64,000 nt of DNA from an uncultured Muribaculaceae bacterium (lineage in GTDB: Bacteria; Bacteroidota; Bacteroidia; Bacteroidales; Muribaculaceae), in NCBI GenBank assembly GCA_910587915.1, contig CAJUOB010000002.1:152339-216338 (forward strand), given 5' to 3'. Every line of letters begins with the position of its first letter. Position 1 is the stretch's first letter. A program made the translations under genes and the position numbers. The notes under the pieces are model-generated. The model did not search any database, had not been told where the DNA came from, and worked only from the letters and a program-made list of their open reading frames with translations. This document shows positions 1 to 8,631 of the stretch, piece after piece.

Positions 1-387
1 ATCCACCATCTCGCCTTCGGGCGTGGGAATGAAATGCACCGAGCCGATGATGTAATCGAGTGGTAGGGAATGGAAATAGGGATGGGCCGGTCCCCAATGG
101 TCGCCGAGATAGTCCACTTCCATTCCGGCATAGAAACGGCAGGAAGCGAGCGCGGGATCAGACGATATGGCACGGTATTCGTCGAAATATTCGTCGACCG
201 ACTCAAGGCTCATGTTGCATGGCGACTCGAACGGTATCGGCGAATGAGGTGAGAAACCGTAGTGACGGAATCCGGCTGCCACAGCAGCTTCGGCCATGAC
301 ACGCATTGGTGCACGGCCGTCGCAAAACTGGGTGTGGCTATGGAATGTATAGTTTGTTTCGTTTTGTAAAATCGATTGGAAATCCAT
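1..387 (-). CDS. PHP-domain phosphatase, histidinol-phosphatase type (3' end outside window)
   Basis: Only the N-terminal 129 codons are in the window. The protein opens with MDFQSILQNETNYTFHSHTQ, then FCDGRAP and GFRHYGFSPHSPIP, the metal-binding His/Asp pattern of the PHP superfamily as in HisK-type histidinol phosphatases. PHP enzymes are metal-dependent phosphoesterases; the exact substrate is inferred from similarity only. The ATG at 385-387 is 10 nt from the stop of cstA, so it is probably the last visible gene of the mltG-to-cstA run. It could equally be another PHP phosphoesterase not devoted to histidine. Confidence 0.8.
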   Translation of the reverse strand, partial: MDFQSILQNETNYTFHSHTQFCDGRAPMRVMAEAAVAAGFRHYGFSPHSPIPFESPCNMSLESVDEYFDEYRAISSDPALASCRFYAGMEVDYLGDHWGPAHPYFHSLPLDYIIGSVHFIPTPEGEMVD

Positions 388-397
388 ATTGAGATTA

Positions 398-1846
398 TCA
401 GTCGGCAGCTCCCGCGGCACCGGTGCGCGGCAACGCGCGGCAATAGCGGGCGAACAGCACCAGGCCCACGGCAGCAATGCCACATGCTATGCCCGATGCG
501 AGTTCGATAGGAAGCCCGAATCCCTCGGGCGTGGGAGCGAATAGAATATAAGAAACCACCACAACCGTCATGAATACGGCCGGCACAAGGCATATGATAT
601 ATGCCTTTCCATGGCGTGCGAGGTAGACCGCACAAGCCCAGAGAGTGATGGCTGCGAGAGTCTGGTTAGTCCAGGCGAAATAACGCCACAGAATATTGAA
701 ATCGACCAACATGAGGCCGAAGGACGCAGCGAACAGCGGCAAGGACACAAGGATGCGCTTGAGCACCGGCTTCTGGTCGACCTTGAACATATCGGCCACG
801 ATGAGTCGGGCCGAGCGAAGTGCTGTGTCGCCCGTGGTAATGGGAGCGGCCACTACTCCAAGTATGGCCAGAAGGCCTCCGAAAGTACCCAGCCAGCCCA
901 CAGAGATATCGTGCACGAGGTCGCCGGCAGAATGAGCCGAAAGGTATTCGCTCAGGCCTCCATAGCCACCTGTGAAAGCGATGGCGGCTGCCGCCCAAAT
1001 GAGCGCCACTATGCCCTCGGCAACCATCGCGCCGTAGAACACGGGGCGGGCAAGCCGTTCGTTCTTTATGCATCGGGCCATCATGGGCGACTGGGTGGCG
1101 TGGAAGCCGGAAATAGCGCCACAGGCTATGCTGACGAACATCATCGGGAATACAGGATGCGTCGATGAATCGGCATAGCGGGTATCGAGCCCGTCGCCAA
1201 AGCCTACAGGGATATCATAGCCACCGAACAGAAGTACCGACATAAGTCCGAAAGCCATGAACAGCAACGCAAAGCCGAAGATCGGATAGAAACGACCGAT
1301 CAGTTTATCGATCGGCAGCAGTGTGGCTGTCATATAGTACACGAATATCACGGCAACCCAGAACCAATGTCCGGCCCAAGCCGGTGTCATACCGTCGAGA
1401 AGACCTGCCGGAGTGAGCACAAACACAGCACCGACAAGGACAAGCAAGAGCACCGACACTACGCGCATGATATGGCGTGCGGCCGGTCCGAGTTCCCGAC
1501 CCACAAGTTCGGGAAGCGACATGCCGCCGGAACGCACCGACATCATGGCCGAGATGAAATCGTGCACGGCACCACCGAAAATCGTGCCTACGACTATCCA
1601 TATGAAGGCCGCCGGACCGAACATTATGCCCATTATGGCACCGAAGATCGGACCGAGACCTGCGATGTTGAGAAACTGAATGAGGAAAACTTTCCACACG
1701 GGCATAGGAGTGAAGTCCACGCCGTCGGCATGGGTCATGGCCGGGGTCGGACGCGAGGCATCGGTGCCGAACACCCGCTCGGCAATGGCGCCGTAGACGA
1801 AGTAGCCGCCTACGAGCACAAGAAGAGAGATTATAAAGGCGCTCAT
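398..1846 (-). CDS. cstA: CstA family carbon starvation / peptide or pyruvate permease
   Basis: A 482-residue polytopic inner-membrane protein of the CstA family, which imports peptides or pyruvate in the studied examples. It begins with a hydrophobic helix (MSAFIISLLVLVGGYFVYG) and continues with many membrane segments, including the family-typical stretches GPIFGAIMGIMFGPAAF and GAVHDFISAMMSVRSGG. It is shorter than E. coli CstA (about 700 aa) but matches the compact form I associate with Bacteroidota. Its ATG overlaps the floA stop codon in an ATGA, so the two genes are probably translationally coupled. Substrate is not readable from sequence. Confidence 0.92.
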   Translation of the reverse strand: MSAFIISLLVLVGGYFVYGAIAERVFGTDASRPTPAMTHADGVDFTPMPVWKVFLIQFLNIAGLGPIFGAIMGIMFGPAAFIWIVVGTIFGGAVHDFISAMMSVRSGGMSLPELVGRELGPAARHIMRVVSVLLLVLVGAVFVLTPAGLLDGMTPAWAGHWFWVAVIFVYYMTATLLPIDKLIGRFYPIFGFALLFMAFGLMSVLLFGGYDIPVGFGDGLDTRYADSSTHPVFPMMFVSIACGAISGFHATQSPMMARCIKNERLARPVFYGAMVAEGIVALIWAAAAIAFTGGYGGLSEYLSAHSAGDLVHDISVGWLGTFGGLLAILGVVAAPITTGDTALRSARLIVADMFKVDQKPVLKRILVSLPLFAASFGLMLVDFNILWRYFAWTNQTLAAITLWACAVYLARHGKAYIICLVPAVFMTVVVVSYILFAPTPEGFGLPIELASGIACGIAAVGLVLFARYCRALPRTGAAGAAD

Positions 1847-2826
1847 TCGTTTATCTCCGGAATCGATGAAGGATTATGCCCGAGGCTCTCGCGCATGGAT
1901 GTGTCGGCCTCGATATTTTTCATCTTGTAGTAGTCCATTATACCCAGATTACCGCTGAGGAATGCCTGAGCCATGGCCTTGGGCAGCTCGCATTCGGCCT
2001 CGATAACCTTGGCACGCGCTTCCTGTGCGAGAGCTTTCATTTCCTGCTCGCGGGCGATAGCCATTGCGCGGCGTTCCTCGGCTTTGGCCTGTGCAATGTT
2101 CTTGTCGGCCTGAGCCTGATCGATCTGCAGTGCTGCACCAATGTTGCGGCCTATATCGATATCGGCAATGTCGATGGATAGAATCTCGAATGCGGTGCCG
2201 GAGTCAAGACCTTTGCGGAGAACAAGCTTGGAGATGGAATCGGGATTCTCGAGCACCTGCTTATGGCTTTCCGACGAACCGATAGACGATACTATACCCT
2301 CGCCTACACGTGCGAGAACAGTGTCCTCACCCGCACCGCCGACAAGCTGGCGGATATTGGCGCGGACTGTCACACGAGCCTTGGCAATGAGCTGGATGCC
2401 GTCTTTTGCCACTGCTGTGACAGGGGGTGTGTCGATTACCTTGGGATTGACACTCATCTGCACAGCCTGGAATACATCGCGACCGGCGAGATCGATGGCT
2501 GTGGCCATCTTGAAGCCGAGGTCGATGTTGGCTTTAGATGCCGACACTAGGGCATGCACCACACGCTCCACATTGCCACCGGCAAGATAGTGAGCCTCGA
2601 GATCGTCGCGGTTCACATCTTTCAGGCCGGCTTTGTGAGCCTCTATGAGCGCACGCACTATGACGCTTGCAGGAACCTGGCGTATGCGCATCAGCACAAG
2701 CTGGAGCAACGATATGCGCACACCGCTGACCCGCGCTGAAATCCACAGGAAGAAGGGGCAATAGTAGAAGAATACTATCAAGAATACTATTGCAAGAACG
2801 ATGATGAGAATGACGGTTAACTTCAT
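1843..2826 (-). CDS. floA: Flotillin-like protein FloA
   Basis: 327 residues with one N-terminal membrane segment (about residues 3-30), then an SPFH/band-7 domain and an Ala/Glu/Lys-rich helical region (QAKAEERRAMAIAREQEMKA) typical of the FloA (YqfA) family. These scaffold proteins organise lipid microdomains at the inner membrane. In many genomes an NfeD protein sits next to floA; none is seen here. Instead a TPR/PD40 protein lies upstream (34-nt gap) and cstA downstream (4-nt overlap), suggesting an envelope-associated transcription unit. Length and domain order are normal for the family. Confidence 0.93.
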   Translation of the reverse strand: MKLTVILIIVLAIVFLIVFFYYCPFFLWISARVSGVRISLLQLVLMRIRQVPASVIVRALIEAHKAGLKDVNRDDLEAHYLAGGNVERVVHALVSASKANIDLGFKMATAIDLAGRDVFQAVQMSVNPKVIDTPPVTAVAKDGIQLIAKARVTVRANIRQLVGGAGEDTVLARVGEGIVSSIGSSESHKQVLENPDSISKLVLRKGLDSGTAFEILSIDIADIDIGRNIGAALQIDQAQADKNIAQAKAEERRAMAIAREQEMKALAQEARAKVIEAECELPKAMAQAFLSGNLGIMDYYKMKNIEADTSMRESLGHNPSSIPEINE

Positions 2827-2859
2827 TATAGTTAGTAGTTAGTTGATTGGAGTTACGGC

Positions 2860-4272
2860 TTATTTTTCGAGACGTATGGCGGCATTACGCAACGACGCGG
2901 CGCGGGTGCGCATGGCGGCAGTATTGCGCTCACTGTCGAGGATGGCATCGGTAAGGGATGTATCTCCGTTGCGGTATTTCTCGCGGAGAGCTTCCTCGGC
3001 AGCAATCTGGCGGCGGAGAGCCACCTCGGCAGCCAGATACTCGAGCATGGCGCTTTTAGCGGACTCATTCTTAAAATCGGAAAGTGAGGTGTACACCTTG
3101 CCGTTACCCATATCGATGGCAAACCGAGGCGAAGACTTCGCATTGCCGGCCGAGGCATTCGCTTCGGGCAGACGGGAGTCGAGTAGAGCCTGGTAGTCGG
3201 TGTCAGGGTTCTGCATCAGCGATATATCGGACAGGCGAGCCATGGCAGCGAGATTAGGATCGTCGGGGTCGGCATTCACTCGCATCTGCGATGGCATGAA
3301 TACATACACGGTTATCTTTCCGGGAATATGATTGCGGTCGGTAGCCCACCATCCGAGGCCTGTAGTTTCGTCGATGGCAAGCATGAAATCATTGTCGGGT
3401 GTATTGTAGGGCATACCCATATTCTGCGGCACGAAATAGCCGTCGTCGGTGCGCCGGGTCATGAATATGTCGAGGCCACCGAGCGAATTTTCGCCATCGT
3501 TGGCAAAATAGAGGGTCATACCGTCGGGCATGAGGAAAGGATACATGGCATTGCCGCCCTCTCCGAGATCGTCCTTGAGCGGCGACGGATGGTCGAGTGT
3601 GCCATCGTCGAGAATTCCCGCGCCCCATAGGTTATATCGCCCGTCGGCATCGGCGGCAGCCCATAATATCTCGCTGTTATTCTCCGGCATATATCCGGTC
3701 GAGAGCTCCGCACCGGCATTAGCGCCAATGCTGCTGAGAGCATCGGGGGGCAGTATGCGACCGGCCTGAGGCGAAAGACGGAATGCCTCGAAAAAGCGGA
3801 CGGAGTCGACAGCGATGGAATCGACTATCTCTATCTTCTCGACACGTCCAAGCATATTCCGCAGCATGACAAGACGTGAAGTCAAGGCGGCATGTTCATC
3901 GGGCACCTGTTTTTTTGCCTTTGTGAGAATCGCCTCCCATTTGTCGAGATGCTCTTCGGCAGTCTCGATATCGTAGCGGTCGATGGCATACTCGGCAAGC
4001 AGCATCGAAGCCTCGGCCACGCTGCGGCTCTCGGCCTGTTTCAAAGGTGCAAGGGCTTCGTCGAAGCGACCGAGCTTGTAGAGCGATGCCCCGAGGAAAA
4101 AATTGCCATTGCCATCGCGGGGACTTTTTTTAACGAGTGCACGAGCCTGCTCCACGGCAGCCTCGTAGCTTCCTTCGCGGTATAAGCGACGGGCTTCGTC
4201 GACCGTGGCAGCAAACGACGACGCCACCATGGCCAAAGATATAAGGATTGCAGATAAGCGTTTGATTTTCAT
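2860..4272 (-). CDS. Secreted TPR / PD40 beta-propeller protein
   Basis: 470 residues from the ATG at 4272, chosen because it starts a good signal peptide (MKIKRLSAILISLAMVASSFA); the frame is open further upstream but without a plausible leader. TPR-like helices follow (VDEARRLYREGSYEAAVEQA, then FFLGASLYKLGRFDEALAPL). The middle carries PD40/WD40-like repeats (YPFLMPDGMTLYFANDGENS and LGGLDIFMTRRTDDGYF). The C-terminus is Ala/Arg-rich and helical. TPR plus PD40 also occurs in periplasmic proteins such as PorE, but the usual C-terminal OmpA-like domain is absent. Likely a periplasmic scaffold; function unknown. It lies between mltG and floA on the same strand. Confidence 0.85.
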   Translation of the reverse strand: MKIKRLSAILISLAMVASSFAATVDEARRLYREGSYEAAVEQARALVKKSPRDGNGNFFLGASLYKLGRFDEALAPLKQAESRSVAEASMLLAEYAIDRYDIETAEEHLDKWEAILTKAKKQVPDEHAALTSRLVMLRNMLGRVEKIEIVDSIAVDSVRFFEAFRLSPQAGRILPPDALSSIGANAGAELSTGYMPENNSEILWAAADADGRYNLWGAGILDDGTLDHPSPLKDDLGEGGNAMYPFLMPDGMTLYFANDGENSLGGLDIFMTRRTDDGYFVPQNMGMPYNTPDNDFMLAIDETTGLGWWATDRNHIPGKITVYVFMPSQMRVNADPDDPNLAAMARLSDISLMQNPDTDYQALLDSRLPEANASAGNAKSSPRFAIDMGNGKVYTSLSDFKNESAKSAMLEYLAAEVALRRQIAAEEALREKYRNGDTSLTDAILDSERNTAAMRTRAASLRNAAIRLEK

Positions 4273-4295
4273 AGTTTGTAGTTGTATATTCAAAC

Positions 4296-5315
4296 TCACT
4301 TTATGCCCTTGCGGTCGAGCGCACGGTGATATCGGGCAGAGTTTATGCGGTGCCTGTCGTAGTTCTCGGCGAAGTCGTGATATCCCGAAAAATCGCTTTT
4401 GGCACACATATAGATATAGTTATGCTCGGGTGCATTTAGCACGGCATCGAGAGTGGCAGCCTCGGGCATACGGATGGGTCCGGGGGGCAATCCGTTGACT
4501 TTATAGGTGTTATAAGGCGATTGCACAGCAAGATGCTTACCAGTGAGGCGTCGGATGGAAAAATCGCCGATAGCAAATTTCACCGTAGGATCGGCCTGAA
4601 GAGCCATACCCTTTGCCAGACGGTTCATGTAGAGCCGGGCAACCTTCGGACGCTCATCGGCCTTATTTGTCTCCTCCTCGACTATAGAGGCTATGGTAGC
4701 CACTTGAACCGGAGTGAGGCCAAGCTCGGCAGCCTTCGCACGGCGCTCGTCATTCCAGAAGCGTGTGCGTGTAGCCAAGAGCTTCGATACGACGTCGGAG
4801 GCATCTGCAGTCCAGTAGAATTCGTATGTATCGGGGAGAAAGGCAGCGGTATATTCCTCGTGGGCAAAGCCGGCAGGAGCAAGAATGCTGTCGCATGCAG
4901 CCACAAACGAGGCAGAATCCAATTCGAGCACAGCATCGACACGGGCCGCGAGCTGGTCGAAAGTGCGCAGATTGTTATAAGTCAGCTTCACGGGTGTCTG
5001 ACGTCCGGCCATGATTGTACGAGCAAGGCGGATTGCCTCGGTACCGGGCTCGACCACATACGACCCGTGGGCCTTGGCTACCGTGCCACCCTGACGGTCC
5101 CAAAGAACCGCCACCTTGCCACCATAGGAGTCGCCGAGACGCTCGCGGAGCAACGTCCGCACGCCGGCGGCATCGGTACCGGCAGGTATATTGACTCTAA
5201 CAGATTCATCACCGCCGAAGGTGGCTGTGGCATAGCGCCATGCGATGAACAAAGCCGCTGCAGCCACAACGGCGGCCGCTACGACGCATATCAGTATAAT
5301 TTTAGTCTTCTTCAC
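4296..5315 (-). CDS. mltG: Endolytic murein transglycosylase MltG
   Basis: 339 residues with one N-terminal membrane anchor (about 5-27) and a periplasmic YceG-like domain. The catalytic-region motif ATIASIVEEETNKADERP contains the family glutamate, followed by LYMNRLAKGMALQADPTV and YNTYKVNGLPPGPI, all diagnostic. MltG cuts nascent glycan strands and so sets their length. It is the first gene of a minus-strand series and is divergent from the HD-nicotinamidase gene, with about 65 nt between the start codons. The residues at the active site look intact. Confidence 0.96.
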   Translation of the reverse strand: MKKTKIILICVVAAAVVAAAALFIAWRYATATFGGDESVRVNIPAGTDAAGVRTLLRERLGDSYGGKVAVLWDRQGGTVAKAHGSYVVEPGTEAIRLARTIMAGRQTPVKLTYNNLRTFDQLAARVDAVLELDSASFVAACDSILAPAGFAHEEYTAAFLPDTYEFYWTADASDVVSKLLATRTRFWNDERRAKAAELGLTPVQVATIASIVEEETNKADERPKVARLYMNRLAKGMALQADPTVKFAIGDFSIRRLTGKHLAVQSPYNTYKVNGLPPGPIRMPEAATLDAVLNAPEHNYIYMCAKSDFSGYHDFAENYDRHRINSARYHRALDRKGIK

Positions 5316-5371
5316 TCTACAAAATTAACGATTTTCATTTCAGTGAACAAGTTTTTACGCTGAAAACGTTG

Positions 5372-5379
5372 TATATTTG
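5372..5379 (+). promoter_or_regulatory. Bacteroidota -7 box TATATTTG, immediately before the start codon
   Basis: TATATTTG matches the Bacteroidota -7 consensus TAnnTTTG and ends 2 nt before the ATG at 5382. Transcription from it would begin at or inside the start codon, so the mRNA would be leaderless or translation would start at the second ATG (5388). I see no good TTTG at the -33 position. Confidence 0.45.
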
Positions 5380-5381
5380 TG

Positions 5382-6545
5382 ATGAATATGGACAACACGA
5401 CAGACAAGATCGCGGCCTATGCCGCAGGATTCGATCCGGAAGTTCTCCGGCTCTACCGCTACTGGAGCGGATTTTTCAACGGCATGGTGGAATTCAACCG
5501 GCCATTCAGTAAAATCCACGCTGCAGAACACTGCCGCCGTGTGCTGCTGCACGCCCTCGCTATCGGCATGAGCGAGATGGGCGACGACCCCGAAGCCCTC
5601 GAGATTCTGGCACAGGCTTCAATATTCCACGACACCCGACGGATCGATGAGGGATTCGATACGGGACATGGCGCCCGGGCGGCAGCCTACTACGGCCAGT
5701 ACTGCCGGGAACATCCTGATATGACATATCATCCCGAAACCGCACTACTGATACGATACCACGATCTTGACGACAAAATGGGAATCGAGGCCATACGCAA
5801 GCAGTTCGGCAGCGGTGCCGCTCGGGTGGAGAAACTATATGCGATATTTAAGGATGCTGATGCCCTCGACCGTCCACGCCTCGGGCCATATGGACTCGAC
5901 CCGATTTATCTGCGCACGTCCAAGGCACGGGATTCAGTCGATTTCGCCAAAGAGCTGGTGGCCAACACCATCGATCCCGAAGCCTATGTCCAGGTGTGTC
6001 ACGATGTGGCTGAAGTGATGCAACGCTTCCGCAAGATGCTGCTTGTGGTCGACGCACAGCACGACTTCATCGACGGCGCGCTCCCTGTTCCGGCAGCTGC
6101 GAACGCCATGGATGCGCTTGCGCGATATATCCGGCAGACCGACGGCCAGTATACAGTAAAAGTATTCACGGCCGACAATCATCCGGCCGACCATATGTCG
6201 TTCGTGGACAACGGAGGCTCGTGGCCAACGCACTGCGTAGCCGGTACGTGGGGCGCATCTATATGGGAATCCCTGCTTATGGCGGCCAACGACACCAATG
6301 GTGAGACCGTAGTGGTGTACAAAGGCGACAACAGCTCCACCGAAGAATACTCCATATTTGCCAACAAGAAGTCGGCCGCCATAATCGATGATATAATCCG
6401 GAAAAATAATATTGTGAATATCGACATATGCGGCCTCGCCGGAGACATCTGTGTGGCACAGACACTCACCGATGGGAAAGCACTTTATCCGGAAATACGG
6501 TGGCGACTTCTCGAGCCATTCTCACCTAAATTGAAAAATACATGA
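5382..6545 (+). CDS. HD-domain / nicotinamidase (PncA) fusion protein
   Basis: 387 residues, two domains. Residues 1-210 form an HD-type hydrolase region (KIHAAEHCRRVLLHAL, ASIFHDTRRID, ETALLIRYHD). Residues from about 216 are a cysteine-hydrolase nicotinamidase: LLVVDAQHDF (catalytic Asp), TADNHPADHMSF (metal Asp and two His), VVYKGDN (catalytic Lys) and GLAGDICVAQT (nucleophilic Cys). PncA turns nicotinamide into nicotinate. The stop overlaps the pncB start in an ATGA, so product and next enzyme are coupled in NAD salvage. The role of the HD part is unknown; it may hydrolyse a nucleotide that feeds the same route. Start at 5382; 5388 is possible. Confidence 0.9.
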   Translation: MNMDNTTDKIAAYAAGFDPEVLRLYRYWSGFFNGMVEFNRPFSKIHAAEHCRRVLLHALAIGMSEMGDDPEALEILAQASIFHDTRRIDEGFDTGHGARAAAYYGQYCREHPDMTYHPETALLIRYHDLDDKMGIEAIRKQFGSGAARVEKLYAIFKDADALDRPRLGPYGLDPIYLRTSKARDSVDFAKELVANTIDPEAYVQVCHDVAEVMQRFRKMLLVVDAQHDFIDGALPVPAAANAMDALARYIRQTDGQYTVKVFTADNHPADHMSFVDNGGSWPTHCVAGTWGASIWESLLMAANDTNGETVVVYKGDNSSTEEYSIFANKKSAAIIDDIIRKNNIVNIDICGLAGDICVAQTLTDGKALYPEIRWRLLEPFSPKLKNT

Positions 6546-7750
6546 GACAGATTATAACCCACTTTACCGACGACGACCTCTATAAATTCACCATGTGCTG
6601 CGCTGTGGTGGCCAACTATCCGCGCGCAAGGGTGAAATACCGGTTCACCGACCGCGACAACAGCATATATCCGCCCGGCTTCGCCGATGAGCTTAACGCC
6701 CAGATAGCCATGCTGGAAAACGTGCGGATAACAGAAGAAGAGATAGAATTCATGCAACGGCGTTGCCCCTATCTGCCCTATTGGTTCTATAACTATCTGC
6801 GCGGATTCCGATACCATCGCGAATGGATCAACGCCTCTCAGGATGAGCAAGGCCATCTACACATCGACATAGAGGGAGCTTGGTCGGAAACTATCTTTGT
6901 GGAAGTGAAACTTCTGGCCATCATTTCCGAGTTGTATTATATAATGACCGGCGAGGACAGCGCTTTCGACTACGACAGTTTTGGCACAAAATCGGCACAG
7001 AAAGCAGCCAGAATGCTCGAAGCAGGGTGTACCTACAGCGATATGGGGACCCGACGCCGGGCTTCGTTCCGCGCGCAGGACATATGTGTAGGCGCTATGG
7101 CCGAATATGCCAAAGCACACCCCGAACTACCCGGGCGACTCGCAGGTACAAGCAATGTATATTTCGCCATGAAATACGACCTTGTGCCTATCGGCACGAT
7201 GGCGCATGAGTTCGTATGCGCCATAGCGGGTATGTACGGGCCTCAGATGGCAAACTATATGGCCATGGAAGCTTGGGCGAACACTTTCCGTGGAGCCCTC
7301 GGCACATTCCTCTACGACACATATGGATGGCGTATCTTCAGCCTGAATTTCTCGGAAGACTATGCTAATCTATTCAAGGGCTTGCGCGTGGACAGCGGCG
7401 ATAACTATGAGCAGCTCGACAAGATATGCCGCAAATACCGCTCGCTCGGCATCGATCCACGCACTAAACAGGTGATTTTCAGCAATGCTCTCGACACCGA
7501 CCGCGCCATTGCCATTCAGGAATATGCCAGCACACGCTGCCAGCCATCGTTCGGCATCGGCACACACTTCACAAATGATTTTCCGGGAGTAAAGGCCCGC
7601 AATATAGTCATAAAGCTTATAGCCGTGAAAATAACCGAATCATGGACTTTCTACAACGACACCTGTAAGCTGAGCGAAGACCATGGCAAATACACCGGCG
7701 ACCCGGCTGTTGTGGCCCGCTTCCTTGCCGCCTTGCATCTCGACCAATAG
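6542..7750 (+). CDS. pncB: Nicotinate phosphoribosyltransferase
   Basis: 402 residues, normal size for the PncB family, which makes nicotinate mononucleotide from nicotinate and PRPP in the Preiss-Handler route. Recognisable parts are the N-terminal FTDDDLYKFTMCCAV, the central TSNVYFAMKYDLVPIGTMAH, FKGLRVDSGDNYEQLDK (phosphoribosyl-binding region) and SFGIGTHFTNDFPG. It follows the HD-nicotinamidase gene with a 4-nt overlap, so both steps from nicotinamide to NaMN are encoded by one cytoplasmic operon. A strong bidirectional stem-loop follows 20 nt after the stop. Confidence 0.96.
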   Translation: MRQIITHFTDDDLYKFTMCCAVVANYPRARVKYRFTDRDNSIYPPGFADELNAQIAMLENVRITEEEIEFMQRRCPYLPYWFYNYLRGFRYHREWINASQDEQGHLHIDIEGAWSETIFVEVKLLAIISELYYIMTGEDSAFDYDSFGTKSAQKAARMLEAGCTYSDMGTRRRASFRAQDICVGAMAEYAKAHPELPGRLAGTSNVYFAMKYDLVPIGTMAHEFVCAIAGMYGPQMANYMAMEAWANTFRGALGTFLYDTYGWRIFSLNFSEDYANLFKGLRVDSGDNYEQLDKICRKYRSLGIDPRTKQVIFSNALDTDRAIAIQEYASTRCQPSFGIGTHFTNDFPGVKARNIVIKLIAVKITESWTFYNDTCKLSEDHGKYTGDPAVVARFLAALHLDQ

Positions 7751-7769
7751 CCATAGAATATAGGAGCAC

Positions 7770-7844
7770 ATAAATGAAATTGCCCCCGGACCATCGGCTG
7801 ATGGCTCGGGGGCAATTTATTTGCCTATGTTGTATTGTGCGGGG
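7770..7844. repeat. 75-bp direct repeat, copy 1, containing a bidirectional terminator
   Basis: 73 of 75 positions are identical to 10041-10115. The core is a stem-loop: AAATTGCCCCCG pairs with CGGGGGCAATTT, and CCATC/GATGG pair inside the loop. In this copy the outer stem is perfect. A-rich and T-rich flanks make it a rho-independent terminator in both directions, serving pncB on the plus strand and the 7852-8625 gene on the minus strand. The second copy terminates tig, so the AT-rich two-gene cassette lies exactly between duplicated terminators. Confidence 0.93.
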
Positions 7845-7851
7845 TTAATTT

Positions 7852-8625
7852 CTATATTCCCATATAAGATAATTTTCTGTCAAGATCCAACAAATCTATC
7901 TCATAGTCATATCCGATATAAGGATATATAGATAGATCTATCTTATCGCCATAATAATCCATGAGTGTATTTAATTGTTTACGAAAAAGGAGATCGACCG
8001 AACTTCCGACAATGATATTCTCCGAAAAAGCGTAAGATACCTTTTCGATTTTTTTCATCAAAGCAATTACAGATTGACTATTGTCTACAACGACATAGTG
8101 CAAATTATCATCATCAAGTCGATTGACATAAATCTCCTTTATCATTTGAGATTGACTTGGAAATGTCAATCGGTTGGTCTCATTATCATAATTTATATCC
8201 ACTGCGACCACCGGTTTAATCTCTCTTCCAATCTCGGCACAATATGCTTTCCAACCTATTGCAAGATCTGCCAAACTCTTAATGTGCGAAATTTCATACT
8301 CATACCATATTTTACCATTCTCTATAGTAAATTCAGAAGGATAGTCCGAAATATAACCACCAACAATCCTCTCATTTGAGTATACCCAATAGTTTTTTGA
8401 ATCGGAAAGCCAGTAGAGACAATAGTCTTGCAGTGAATATGTTTCAGCGCGAGTCCCATCAGATAATGCAGATGCGATATTGCTGTCTACCGACATTTCC
8501 ACATCACACATATCTATAATTTCGTTCGGATACCCCAACTTATTTCGATCACCCTTATCACTATCACACGCCATCACGGAACAAGCCAATACCGTTCCTG
8601 CTACTAATTTCAATATTGCATTCAT
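7852..8625 (-). CDS. Lipoprotein of unknown function paired with a C10 peptidase
   Basis: 257 residues. The N-terminus is a lipoprotein signal (MNAILKLVAGTVLACSVMAC; lipobox Cys at residue 20), followed by an acidic mature region rich in Asp, Tyr and Ser with no motif I recognise. No membrane segment follows the signal. It starts 6 nt after the C10 peptidase stop, so the two are one operon. By position it could inhibit, chaperone or protect against the protease, as serpins or staphostatin-like proteins do for other secreted cysteine proteases; that is inference. Base composition is clearly more AT-rich than pncB and tig on either side. Confidence 0.75.
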   Translation of the reverse strand: MNAILKLVAGTVLACSVMACDSDKGDRNKLGYPNEIIDMCDVEMSVDSNIASALSDGTRAETYSLQDYCLYWLSDSKNYWVYSNERIVGGYISDYPSEFTIENGKIWYEYEISHIKSLADLAIGWKAYCAEIGREIKPVVAVDINYDNETNRLTFPSQSQMIKEIYVNRLDDDNLHYVVVDNSQSVIALMKKIEKVSYAFSENIIVGSSVDLLFRKQLNTLMDYYGDKIDLSIYPYIGYDYEIDLLDLDRKLSYMGI

Positions 8626-8631
8626 ATACTA

